Of a stretch of 61,075 bases of DNA, positions 54,175 to 61,075 are shown piece by piece; positions within the stretch are counted from its first letter, which is position 1, and each line of letters opens with the position of its first letter. The notes below the pieces were generated by a model. The model did not search any database, was not told the DNA's origin, and worked only from the letters and a program-made list of their open reading frames with translations. The translations under genes were made by a program, and so were the position numbers. The stretch is from Planctomycetota bacterium (GTDB taxonomy: Bacteria > Planctomycetota > Planctomycetia > Pirellulales > Lacipirellulaceae): NCBI GenBank assembly GCA_013152205.1, contig JAADGV010000097.1, positions 1 to 61,075 on the forward strand, given 5' to 3'.

Positions 54175-55836
54175 ATGTTACCTCACTTCGCAAAATATCG
54201 TGAGCCGAACAAGGGTTCAAATGGGACAAAGTCCCACCGCCTTTTCGTCATTCGTCATTCGACATTCGTCATTCGCCCGCAGGGCCTAACCCTAATCGAA
54301 ATGCTCATCGGCATGGCCATCACCCTAGTGATGATGGCCGCCGTGGTGAATCTTTTCGCCAACATCGGCGCCGGCGTTCGAGTCCGCCGCGCCGGCATGG
54401 AAATTAGCGGCCAACTCCGCCAAACTCGCGCCCGACTATTCAAAGACCTCGCCGGAGCCACCTGTGAAGCCCGTCCCAAGCTCCGCACCGACGACCACAG
54501 CGACGGATACATCGAAATCGTCGAAGGCCAATGGTCGGATAAAAATCCAAGTCGGTTAACTGACGGGATAGACACCCCAGCAAGCCCCGAACTCGACTAC
54601 GCCGCATCCCTGGTGCCCAGCGGGGGAGACCCGGCAATAATTCTTCCTCCGATCGCGACGCCTGGAGCGGTGACCAACGGCCGAGCTCTAGGCGACTACG
54701 ACGACATCCTCGCACTCACCGTCCGAAGTGAAAGCGAACCCTTTGTGGGAAGATTGGTCGAATGGGAAGATCCTGACGGCGCGGGCCCAGAGTTATTTCA
54801 GTGGGTTACGAAAACGATCGAATCCAATCTTGCCGAAGTCATTTGGTATGCCGTAGAAAATCCGGCTGATACCACGCTTGGCCTAGGCGAGCCTGGAATG
54901 CGTACCGTCTATCGGAGGGTGCTGTTGATCGCTCCGTGGCGGCAAGGAACTGACGGGCAACAGATTTTGATGCTCCCTCCCTACGTGAATACAACGGTCA
55001 ATCTGCCGGTTGGTCCGTCAACCACGGTTCCTCTAGTTCTTCAAGACCGAGCCTATTATCGTATGTGTGACGTGTCGTTTAGAAGAGAAGGCGACTTACG
55101 CATCCCTAATACCTTGGCAGACTTAACGAAACGAGAAAATCGTTTCGCGCACCATATCAATGGCCCCACGACTTATCCACACGCAATTCTGCAGACCGCG
55201 ATTTTCCCAAATGCGGCTACTCCAGCTTTTCCAACCGGTTCCCTTAGCCCACTGCACCCATTCGGTTTGCCATTCGAAACATTACTTGCCACTGATCCTG
55301 ATCGCACCGGCGAAGACGTCATGCTCAACAACGTCCTAGCGTTCGACTTGCGGGTGTTTGATCCCGGTGCGCCGTTGTATGACGTGGCAGGTACGGTCAC
55401 CGAACCCAGTGATTTCGGCTGGCCAATTGGTGGTGGTACAGTCGTGGGATATGGTAGCTACGTCGATCTAGGTTGGCGTCCGAATTACACATGGACCGTA
55501 GCCGAGCCAGATGCTTTGTTTTATCTCGCACATCAAGTGGGCTGGCATCCGAGCGCCCCGACGCTACTTACTGGCCACCCCTCCGTCTACGACACCGGCT
55601 CGTTTCATTACGAAAATGATAACATCGACCAAGGCGGATTTAGCACGGTGCCAGATGAGTTCACAAACGACCTCGACGACGACAACATCAACGGCACCGA
55701 CGACGTCGGCGAGCGAGAAGCCCCGCCCCCCTACGACGCTCCCCTCCGCGGAATCCAAGTAAAACTACGCATCTACGAACCCGATGCCCGTCTAATCCGC
55801 GAAGCCACCGTCACGAGGAACTTTGTGCCGAATTAG
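54175..55836 (+). CDS. Prepilin-type pseudopilin-like protein
   Basis: 553 residues from ATG 54175. The prepilin signature is G37|LTLIE, with the +5 glutamate E42 and a hydrophobic helix LIGMAITLVMMAAVVNLF, so prepilin peptidase should process it and it should join a type II secretion or type IV pilus-like assembly. The size and the long soluble part resemble a large minor pseudopilin of the GspJ/PulJ kind. The 37-residue leader is unusually long. It is partly encoded by near-tandem GTCATTCG units that yield FVIRHSTFVIR. A later, non-ATG start is not obvious. No other pilus gene is adjacent. Confidence 0.82.
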   Translation: MLPHFAKYREPNKGSNGTKSHRLFVIRHSTFVIRPQGLTLIEMLIGMAITLVMMAAVVNLFANIGAGVRVRRAGMEISGQLRQTRARLFKDLAGATCEARPKLRTDDHSDGYIEIVEGQWSDKNPSRLTDGIDTPASPELDYAASLVPSGGDPAIILPPIATPGAVTNGRALGDYDDILALTVRSESEPFVGRLVEWEDPDGAGPELFQWVTKTIESNLAEVIWYAVENPADTTLGLGEPGMRTVYRRVLLIAPWRQGTDGQQILMLPPYVNTTVNLPVGPSTTVPLVLQDRAYYRMCDVSFRREGDLRIPNTLADLTKRENRFAHHINGPTTYPHAILQTAIFPNAATPAFPTGSLSPLHPFGLPFETLLATDPDRTGEDVMLNNVLAFDLRVFDPGAPLYDVAGTVTEPSDFGWPIGGGTVVGYGSYVDLGWRPNYTWTVAEPDALFYLAHQVGWHPSAPTLLTGHPSVYDTGSFHYENDNIDQGGFSTVPDEFTNDLDDDNINGTDDVGEREAPPPYDAPLRGIQVKLRIYEPDARLIREATVTRNFVPN

Positions 55837-55855
55837 GCGCTAGTTGCTGGGCGCT
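55834..55855 (+). repeat. Left TAGGCGCTAG repeat of the HNH module
   Basis: A 22-base direct repeat beginning TAGGCGCTAG. Its first three bases are the stop codon of the prepilin gene. A copy with one mismatch lies at 56546-56567, and an inverted partial copy at 56590-56608. Together they bracket the two-gene HNH module. Confidence 0.8.
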
Positions 55856-55896
55856 AGCCGCTGGTTTTCACCCGGTACTGATGGTATCCTATAGAC

Positions 55897-56172
55897 ATGC
55901 CTCACGTTTCAGCCAACTCTGTTCTCGACCAGTTCCTGGCTCCTATTTTCACGCCGGAGGTCGCGCAGCAAATCGTCACGCACAGGCCTGACGACAAGAC
56001 GCAAGCTCGATTGGATGAACTGCGAGAGAAGGCCAACGAAGGCCGCCTATCCGATTCCGAGCGGCAGGAATATCAAGAAGTCGTCGAAAATCTTGACCTG
56101 ATCAGTCTACTGAGAGCCAAAGCCAGGGCCGTACTCGCAAATACGAAACGGACAAATCAAGACTTGCCATGA
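55897..56172 (+). CDS. Small protein paired with HNH nuclease
   Basis: A 91-residue, mostly helical and charged protein (LDELREKANEGRLSDSERQE, EVVENLDLISLLRAKARAVL). It overlaps the HNH gene by four bases (ATGA), so the two are translated together. I know similar small-helical-protein-plus-HNH pairs from cyanobacteria and planctomycetes. A toxin-antitoxin-like relation is conceivable but not shown. Confidence 0.75.
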   Translation: MPHVSANSVLDQFLAPIFTPEVAQQIVTHRPDDKTQARLDELREKANEGRLSDSERQEYQEVVENLDLISLLRAKARAVLANTKRTNQDLP

Positions 56173-56555
56173 TGGTTCTCCCGCGTAAGGAGGTGCGACG
56201 GAGGGCAAACACTCAGTGCGAGTATTGCATGTTACCCGAGGAGGCAAGCGAGGTTACTTTTCATGTTGAGCATATTCTCGCTAAACAGCATGGCGGGGAT
56301 GACAGCCTGTCGAACCTAGCACTTGCTTGTGACCGATGTAATTTTTGTAAGGGCCCCAACCTATCGGCAATCGACCCGACGACAAACGAAATCGTAACGC
56401 TGTTTCATCCACGCCATGATAAGTGGAGCGAGCATTTTACGATGCAGGGAGTCGAAATTGTTGGCATAACTCCTTGCGGACGAGCCACAGCAAACCTCCT
56501 TCAAATGAATGCTCCCAAACGAGTCCAGTTGCGAGCAGCTTTGGATAGGCGCTAG
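56169..56555 (+). CDS. HNH endonuclease
   Basis: A 128-residue nuclease. The zinc-ribbon HNH pattern is complete: C17-x2-C20, VEH with H35, GGDDSLSNLALAC with N49, and C54-x2-C57. The final residues Asp-Arg-Arg and the stop are encoded by the right-hand TAGGCGCTAG repeat (56546-56567). It follows its small partner with a four-base overlap. Such stand-alone HNH proteins cut DNA, but the target is unknown. Confidence 0.88.
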   Translation: MMVLPRKEVRRRANTQCEYCMLPEEASEVTFHVEHILAKQHGGDDSLSNLALACDRCNFCKGPNLSAIDPTTNEIVTLFHPRHDKWSEHFTMQGVEIVGITPCGRATANLLQMNAPKRVQLRAALDRR

Positions 56556-56608
56556 TTGTTGGGCGCTGGTTGTCGGTTGGTAAACAAATAACTAGCGCCC
56601 AGCGCCTA
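56546..56608. repeat. Right repeats of the HNH module
   Basis: A direct copy of the 22-base repeat (56546-56567, one mismatch to the left copy) covers the HNH stop codon. It is followed by an inverted copy AACTAGCGCCCAGCGCCTA (56590-56608), which ends shortly before the next gene. Confidence 0.8.
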
Positions 56609-56626
56609 CTAACTCACAACTCTCCC

Positions 56627-56941
56627 ATGCCCCACGCCATCCGCCTTCGCCATCCCTGGCAATGTCAAGCATGCGACGGCGGCGCACGCTGGCAACGGAC
56701 GTTCAATTGGCCCGCGGGTCTCATCGCCGGCGAATCTGCCCGTCTGGTTATCGAAGGCCTCCCGCCCACGGCAACGGTCGAATTCAACGATCAATCGATA
56801 GTCGAGGGCATCGCAGACCACTTCGACATCACCCCGACGCTGGCCCCATACAACCGACTTGCCATAATAATCGCCGGTGCCGAGCCTTCCGACCAGACCG
56901 AATGTCCCTACGACGTTCGGCTGGAAATTGTCGAATCCTGA
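56627..56941 (+). CDS. Small beta-rich hypothetical protein
   Basis: 104 residues from ATG 56627. A beta-strand pattern (WQRTFNWPAGLIAGESARLV, ATVEFNDQSI, NRLAIIIAGAE) recalls the galactose-binding-like fold at the N-terminus of GH2 glycosidases, in miniature. The amino end contains two cysteines (CQAC). No signal peptide is present. The function is unknown; the fold is inferred. Confidence 0.6.
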   Translation: MPHAIRLRHPWQCQACDGGARWQRTFNWPAGLIAGESARLVIEGLPPTATVEFNDQSIVEGIADHFDITPTLAPYNRLAIIIAGAEPSDQTECPYDVRLEIVES

Positions 56942-56970
56942 TCCCCAGGGTACGATAAAGCCACAGCATC

Positions 56971-56998
56971 CATAGCCCGACCATCCTGGTCGGATTCA
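56971..56998. repeat. Short palindrome, GGCCAGGATGGCC family (copy e, compensated)
   Basis: TAGCCCGACCATCCTGGTCG is the family palindrome with both arms changed together (GGCC to GACC on one side and GGTC on the other), so the stem is kept. It lies upstream of the DUF1080 gene. Confidence 0.75.
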
Positions 56999-57046
56999 CA
57001 CCCGCCCCAACCCAACACACTCCACCCCACCGCAGGAATCCCACCA

Positions 57047-58210
57047 ATGCGCACCCTAGCAATCGTCCTTCTCACAGCGATATTTTCCAACGTCGCCCAA
57101 GCAACCGAAAACCAACTCACCCAACAGCAAATCCACGACGGCTGGATTTCGCTCTTCGATGGCGAAACCCTCTTCGGATGGCACAAGACCAGCGACGCAA
57201 ACTGGCGAGTCGCCGACGGCACCATCCGCGTGAGCGAAGGCCCGATGGGAATCTTGGCAACCACTTCCGAGTTTGCCGACTACCAACTGCACGTCGAATT
57301 CCGCGCAGCAGCCGAAACCAATAGCGGCGTCTTCCTACGCACCGCCATGCAGCCAAAAAGTGCCGCCACCGATTGCTACGAACTAAACATCGCCCCGCCT
57401 TCGCACACATACCCCACCGGTTCGTTTGTCGACCGTATCAAAATCGACACCGTCCAGCCCAAAGCCGACCAATGGCGTTCGTTCGAAATCACCGCAGTTG
57501 GCGATAAAATTTGCGTACACCTCGATGGCCAACTCGTCGTCGAATACAAAGACCCAAAACCGCGACTCCGCGGCCACATCGGCCTGCAATTAAATTCCGG
57601 CCCCATCGCCTTCCGCAACATCCGTCTCAAGCCACTAAGCACCACTCCCATCTTCAATGGCAAAGACCTAGCCGGCTGGAATACCGACCTCGCCGAGAAA
57701 AGCCGATTCGAAGTCACCCCCAAAGGCGAACTTCGCGTGCTCGACGGCAAAGGCCAAATCGAAAGCAACGGTCGCTACGGCGACTTCATCTTGCAGCTTG
57801 AGTGCTTCGTCGATGGCGATGGTCTCAACTCCGGCATCTTCTTCCGCTGCATCCCCGGCGACATGATGATGGGCTACGAAAGCCAAATCCACAACGGCAT
57901 GAAGGACGGCGATCCGACCAAGCCACAAGATTGCGGCACCGGCGGCATCTTCCGTCGACAAAACGCTCGGCGCATCGTGGCCAGCGACCACGAGTGGTTC
58001 TCCAAAACCCTCATCGCCAACGGCCCGCACATGGCCGCCTGGGTCAATGGCTATCAAGTCAGCGACTGGACCGACGATCGCAAACCCCACGAAAACCCAA
58101 GAAAAGGCCTCCGCCTCAAGCCCGGCACGCTCGCCATCCAAGGCCACGACCCCACCACCGACTTCCGCTTCCGAAACATGCGAATCGCCGAGTTGCCAGA
58201 AGAAAAATAG
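57047..58210 (+). CDS. Exported protein with two DUF1080 (3-keto-disaccharide hydrolase-type) domains
   Basis: 387 residues with a signal peptide (MRTLAIVLLTAIFSNVAQA). Two DUF1080 beta-sandwich domains occur in tandem. The first starts near residue 28 (GWISLFDGETLFGWH) and the second near 200 (TPIFNGKDLAGWN). Each contains the family's NSGVF/NSGIFFR strand. The domain resembles concanavalin-type lectin folds, and some members hydrolyse 3-keto-glycosides. A role in carbohydrate handling in the periplasm is likely. Planctomycetes carry many such genes. Its stop codon is part of the CACAGA-type repeat that follows. Confidence 0.9.
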   Translation: MRTLAIVLLTAIFSNVAQATENQLTQQQIHDGWISLFDGETLFGWHKTSDANWRVADGTIRVSEGPMGILATTSEFADYQLHVEFRAAAETNSGVFLRTAMQPKSAATDCYELNIAPPSHTYPTGSFVDRIKIDTVQPKADQWRSFEITAVGDKICVHLDGQLVVEYKDPKPRLRGHIGLQLNSGPIAFRNIRLKPLSTTPIFNGKDLAGWNTDLAEKSRFEVTPKGELRVLDGKGQIESNGRYGDFILQLECFVDGDGLNSGIFFRCIPGDMMMGYESQIHNGMKDGDPTKPQDCGTGGIFRRQNARRIVASDHEWFSKTLIANGPHMAAWVNGYQVSDWTDDRKPHENPRKGLRLKPGTLAIQGHDPTTDFRFRNMRIAELPEEK

Positions 58211-58252
58211 AACACAGACGAACGCGGATTAGACAGATTATCGCGGATTTTA
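58205..58252 (+). repeat. Left TAGAACACAGA repeat of the GxxExxY module
   Basis: A phrase starting AATAGAACACAGACGAACGC, in which TAG is the DUF1080 stop codon. A direct copy, about four-fifths identical over 47 bases, lies at 58788-58834. Confidence 0.75.
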
Positions 58253-58299
58253 GGAAAAGATTAAAAGACACGAGTTCAAAAACTAGAAGGACTTGTTCT

Positions 58300-58689
58300 A
58301 TGTCACAAGCTGCCTTACTTCATGCAGAAACTACGGAAGCGATTATCAAGAGTTTTTATTACGTTTACAACACACTGGGTTATGGATTTTTGGAGAAGGT
58401 TTACGAAAATTCAATGCGAATCGCACTGGAAAAAACAGGGCATGGCGTCGAACAACAGTTACCTATTGACGTATTTTTTGAAGGAGAGGCTGCTGGCAAA
58501 TACTTTGCTGATCTTCTGGTCGATAACAAAGTAGTGGTCGAATTAAAAGCAGCACAAGCAATCTCCCCAGACCACGAAGCGCAATTGCTCAACTACCTCA
58601 AAGCCACAGGTCACCAAGTAGGCCTTTTGCTGAATTTTGGCCCCAAGGCCGAATTCCGCCGCAAAGTCTTTACAAATGTTACCACTTGA
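58300..58689 (+). CDS. GxxExxY family protein, PD-(D/E)xK-like
   Basis: A 129-residue protein with the name-giving motif G29-F-L-E32-K-V-Y35. A nuclease-like core follows: D71 in KYFADLLVDN, and E81-L-K83 in VVVELKAAQ, which matches the D...ExK pattern of PD-(D/E)xK nucleases. The C-terminus (QLLNYLKATGHQVGLLLNFG) is also typical. The role of the family is not known to me. It is bracketed by copies of the CACAGATGGACGC-type repeat and lies between DUF1080 and argG, with no functional link to either. Confidence 0.9.
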   Translation: MSQAALLHAETTEAIIKSFYYVYNTLGYGFLEKVYENSMRIALEKTGHGVEQQLPIDVFFEGEAAGKYFADLLVDNKVVVELKAAQAISPDHEAQLLNYLKATGHQVGLLLNFGPKAEFRRKVFTNVTT

Positions 58690-59154
58690 TGCGAAGCAAT
58701 ATCTCAGCCATCTGCAGTAATAAGACGCAGACGAGGCGGATTTTCGAGGAACAGAAGAAAATTAAGTCTCACTTCACTCGGGTGAAAAAAATAGAACACA
58801 GATGGACGCTGATTTGGCGGATTGTCGCAGATTACAAGACGAGTCAGGTCTACCATCTGTTTCAATCCATAGCCCTAGGACTTCGACAATTGCTTCCCTC
58901 CGTATCCGTGAAAATCCGTCGGATCTGCGTTCATCCGCGTCCTAATCTTCTTCACTTTGCTAGGCTATTAGGTGGTTTCAAAGACTGCAGAATCGGATCT
59001 GCGAAAATCAGTTTAATCAGCGTCCCTCCGCGTTCTATTCTTCAAGATTTCATGGTTGTCAGCGAGGGGCTAGCGAACCACAATAGCCTACTTGTGTCCG
59101 GACCAAGTACCGGCAGTTTTACCTCGATTTCAAGCTTTCAAACGGACAGAAACG
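58690..59154. repeat. Repeat cluster right of the GxxExxY gene
   Basis: This 465-base gap holds the direct copy of the left repeat (58788-58834), an inverted relative (58901-58945, ATCCGTGAAAATCCGTCGGA, then TCTGCGTTCATCCGCG) and a further inverted fragment (58993-59042, TCTGCGAAAATCAG ... CCCTCCGCGTTCTATT). No gene is supported. The promoter of argG must lie here. Confidence 0.7.
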
Positions 59155-60369
59155 ATGCCCAGTTGCGTATTGGCTTACTCAGGCGGATTAGATACCTCGG
59201 TCATTCTTGGTTGGTTACTCGACGAAGGCTACGACATCCACGCCGTGTATGTCGATTTAGGTCAACCCTGCGAAGACCGCGAGGCCATCCTGCAAAAGGC
59301 CCGCGACCACGGCGCCAAGTCGTCGCGTCTGGTCGATGCGCGTGAAGAACTCTGCCGAGACTACGCCTTTCCCGTGTTGCAGTGGCAGGCCAAGTACGAA
59401 GGCATCTATCTGCTCGGCACCTCGATCGCTCGACCGCTGATCTCCAAAGTCTGCCTGCAAGTCGCTCGCGCCGTGGGCGCCGTCGCTTACGCCCACGGCG
59501 CCACCGGCAAAGGCAACGACCAATGCCGTTTCCAACTGGCTGCCGAGGCGCTCGACCCAAGCATCAAAATGATTGCCCCATGGCGAATCGAGAAATTCCG
59601 TCAGGCCTTTCCCGGTCGAACAGAAATGATCGACTACTGCGACGCCAAAAAAATCCCCGTCAAAGCTTCGATTGCCAAACCCTACAGCTCCGACGAAAAC
59701 TGTTTGCACATCAGCTACGAAGCCGGCGAGCTAGAAGATCCAAACGTCGATGGGATATCGCTGGTTGATTTCGGCATGACCGTCTCGCCGCAGGATGCCC
59801 CCGATGCAGTCGAGCAAGTCACCATCGGCTTTGAAAGCGGTGTCCCCATTTCGATCAATGGCGAGGCAAAATCGCCACTAGCGATGGTCGAAGCGATGAA
59901 CGAAATCGCCGGTCGCAACGGCGTCGGTCGAATCGATATCGTCGAAAACCGATTCGTCGGCATGAAGAGCCGCGGCGTTTACGAGGCGCCCGGCATCACC
60001 GCCCTCTACGCAGCCCATCTAGCGCTCGAACAATTGACTCTCGACCGCGACCTGGTCCATCTACGTGATCGAATCGCCCCTGAAGTTGCCGAGATGGTTT
60101 ACTACGGTTTTTGGTTCGTCCCCAAGATGGATGCCCTGTTGGCGTTCATCCGCGAAACCCAGCAACCCGTCACCGGCGAGGTAAAGCTAGGCCTCTACAA
60201 AGGCAACGTGATGATCCAAGGCCGAACCAGCCCCAACAGTCTCTACGATGCCGAAGTCGCAAGCATGGAAGGCGGCGGAAACTACGACCAAACCGACGCC
60301 GAAGGCTTTTTAAGGTTGCAAGGCCTGCCAAGCCGAGTGCTGGGCAAGGTGCGACCGAGAGAGTATTAG
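59155..60369 (+). CDS. argG: Argininosuccinate synthase
   Basis: A 404-residue enzyme that joins citrulline and aspartate with ATP in arginine synthesis. The ATP PP-loop is AYSGGLDTSVI near the N-terminus. The conserved YAHGATGKGNDQCRF and VKASIAKPYSSDENCLHISYEAGELE regions are present (the latter in two parts). ATG 59155 (MPSCVLAYSGG) is the standard start; the frame extends 21 codons further without family similarity. The stop codon is part of the G-rich repeat that follows. Confidence 0.97.
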   Translation: MPSCVLAYSGGLDTSVILGWLLDEGYDIHAVYVDLGQPCEDREAILQKARDHGAKSSRLVDAREELCRDYAFPVLQWQAKYEGIYLLGTSIARPLISKVCLQVARAVGAVAYAHGATGKGNDQCRFQLAAEALDPSIKMIAPWRIEKFRQAFPGRTEMIDYCDAKKIPVKASIAKPYSSDENCLHISYEAGELEDPNVDGISLVDFGMTVSPQDAPDAVEQVTIGFESGVPISINGEAKSPLAMVEAMNEIAGRNGVGRIDIVENRFVGMKSRGVYEAPGITALYAAHLALEQLTLDRDLVHLRDRIAPEVAEMVYYGFWFVPKMDALLAFIRETQQPVTGEVKLGLYKGNVMIQGRTSPNSLYDAEVASMEGGGNYDQTDAEGFLRLQGLPSRVLGKVRPREY

Positions 60370-60398
60370 GGGACTGGGGATGGGGGGCTAGGGACTGG
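60366..60398 (+). repeat. Left G-rich repeat of the four-helix-bundle module
   Basis: A phrase starting TAGGGGACTGGGGATGGGGG, with TAG the stop codon of argG. It matches the reverse complement of 60856-60890 at about 26 of 30 positions, so the two form inverted repeats around the small gene. Confidence 0.8.
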
Positions 60399-60468
60399 TG
60401 TTTTTGTGAGCTATGCGAGGGATTGAATTCAAAGAAGTGTCAATTTCCTACGGACTGCGAGTACAGCA

Positions 60469-60855
60469 ATGGTCGTTGAGAGCTATCGCGATTTGGTTGT
60501 CTGGCAAGAAGGAATGAGTATTGTCGTTGAGGTTTACAAAGCTACCGGGGCATACCCAAAGCATGAACTCTACGGGTTGGTTAGCCAGATGCGACGTTGT
60601 AGTGTGTCAGTTCCTTCTAATATTGCGGAGGGTCATGCTCGTACCTCCACGCTCGACTACCTGCGCCACCTTTCAATAGCTATGGGTTCTCTTGCGGAAT
60701 TGGAAACACAGCTAATTCTTTCAGGTGAGTTGGGGTACATTGGAGAAGACAAACTCCATAAGACTCTTGCTCAAACCGATACGCTCGGAAAGCGGATGAG
60801 AAGTCTAACAAGATCGCTACGGGCCAAGGTAGACCGTCGTAAGAATCAAGCATAG
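60469..60855 (+). CDS. Four-helix-bundle protein (S23/IVS-encoded type)
   Basis: A 128-residue helical protein of the four-helix-bundle family known from 23S rRNA intervening sequences, related to Avd of diversity-generating retroelements. Its diagnostic parts are DLVVWQEGMSIVVEVYKAT near the start, then MRRCSVSVPSNIAEGHAR (SVPSNIAEG at 47-55) and DYLRHLSIAMGSLAELETQL. The function is not established; members bind nucleic acid in some settings. It is bracketed by G-rich inverted repeats and unrelated to its neighbours. Confidence 0.92.
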   Translation: MVVESYRDLVVWQEGMSIVVEVYKATGAYPKHELYGLVSQMRRCSVSVPSNIAEGHARTSTLDYLRHLSIAMGSLAELETQLILSGELGYIGEDKLHKTLAQTDTLGKRMRSLTRSLRAKVDRRKNQA

Positions 60856-60890
60856 CCAGCCCCAAGCCCCCAATCCCCAGCCCCCACCCC
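60856..60890 (-). repeat. Right G-rich repeat of the four-helix-bundle module
   Basis: CCAGCCCCAAGCCCCCAATC, then CCCAGCCCCCACCCC, fills the entire gap from the stop codon of the small gene to the ATG of the next gene. It is the inverse of 60366-60398. Confidence 0.8.
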
Positions 60891-61075
60891 ATGTACCTCC
60901 TAGAAAACCCCGTCCTCCAACGCGAACTCATCACCAACCTGCGGATGACCCGCGGGTTTGTGTTGTTGGCTGCCTATGTCGCGTTTCTGGGATTTTTAGT
61001 CTACGCCGCTTGGCCCGCCGAACAACGGCTCGATATGGCCAGCTCAGAAGAAGCAAAAAAACTCGTCAACCTTTT
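60891..61075 (+). CDS. ABC-2-type transporter permease (N-terminus only)
   Basis: 61 visible residues. The start MYLLENPVLQRELITNLRMT, followed by a hydrophobic helix (GFVLLAAYVAFLGFLVYAAW), fits ABC-2 transport permeases, which usually begin NPVLxRELxxxLR. It runs off the window. The ATG directly abuts the G-rich repeat, so no ordinary ribosome binding site is present. Confidence 0.75.
   Translation, partial: MYLLENPVLQRELITNLRMTRGFVLLAAYVAFLGFLVYAAWPAEQRLDMASSEEAKKLVNL

Noticed and set aside
57802..58299. Long upstream extension of the GxxExxY frame into the DUF1080 gene
   Set aside because: The extra residues are a shadow of the DUF1080 coding sequence (Arg/Pro/His-rich) and cross the repeat; the family start is at 58300.
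55834..60890. CRISPR array among the repeats
   Set aside because: The repeats are few, differ in sequence between modules and have no regular spacer length; no cas gene is near.

Overview
The window looks like chromosome of a planctomycete, probably of the Pirellulales type. This is inferred from the combination of a paired ExbD/ExbB block with large TPR proteins, DUF1080 and prepilin-type proteins, a sulfotransferase, weak Shine-Dalgarno signals and many dispersed palindromic intergenic repeats. There are no rRNA or tRNA genes, CRISPR arrays or complete insertion sequences that I could recognise.

Layout. 1-900: the start of a leftward gene, a decayed ORF6N-domain gene and a MITE-like palindrome. 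899-7716: housekeeping genes (rpmE-prfA-prmC, a DUF4261 protein, a YhaM-type exonuclease, a PlsC-type acyltransferase and a Xer recombinase). 7794-14311 (leftward): two ExbD proteins, one ExbB/TolQ protein and two TPR proteins, which look like one energy-coupled envelope system. 14641-18269 (rightward): two overlapping paralogous membrane proteins of unknown function and a sulfotransferase. 18270-18770: repeats, including a nested palindrome.

18771-38903 (leftward) is a long flagellar cluster. In transcription order it reads flgB-flgC-fliE-fliF-fliG-fliH-fliI-fliJ-motE/ylxF-fliK-flgD-flgE-flbD-motA-motB-fliL-fliN-fliO-fliP-fliQ-fliR-flhB. This is the gene order of the Bacillus/Clostridium-type fla operon, but fliM is missing from its usual place. 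Upstream and in the same direction lie a large TPR protein, a FlgN-like protein, a soluble histidine kinase and an NtrC-type sigma-54 activator. A good sigma-54 promoter sits just before flgB, so this pair probably switches on the operon. A second flagellar block runs rightward (47811-53612): flhA-flhF-flhG-(small membrane protein)-fliA, that is export gate, number and placement control, and sigma-28. Between the two blocks are a hydrolase-fold protein that has lost its catalytic residues, malate dehydrogenase and a thioredoxin-like protein.

53613-61075 is an accessory region. It holds a structured RNA candidate behind a good sigma-70-like promoter, a prepilin-like protein, an HNH nuclease pair, a DUF1080 protein, a GxxExxY protein, argG, a four-helix-bundle (S23-type) protein and the start of an ABC permease. 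Three of the small modules (HNH pair, GxxExxY, four-helix bundle) are each bracketed by their own family of repeats. In all three cases the repeat begins at the TAG stop codon of the upstream gene. Cargo-less relatives of these repeats occur elsewhere in the window. This repeat-plus-small-ORF arrangement is my best candidate for an undescribed system.

Other notable points: FliN carries four FliM-like EIxxLL motifs; FlgE and FlgD share an inserted beta-sandwich-like domain; FliG lacks canonical torque residues; FlhG lacks both P-loop lysines; fliA has a hairpin leader.
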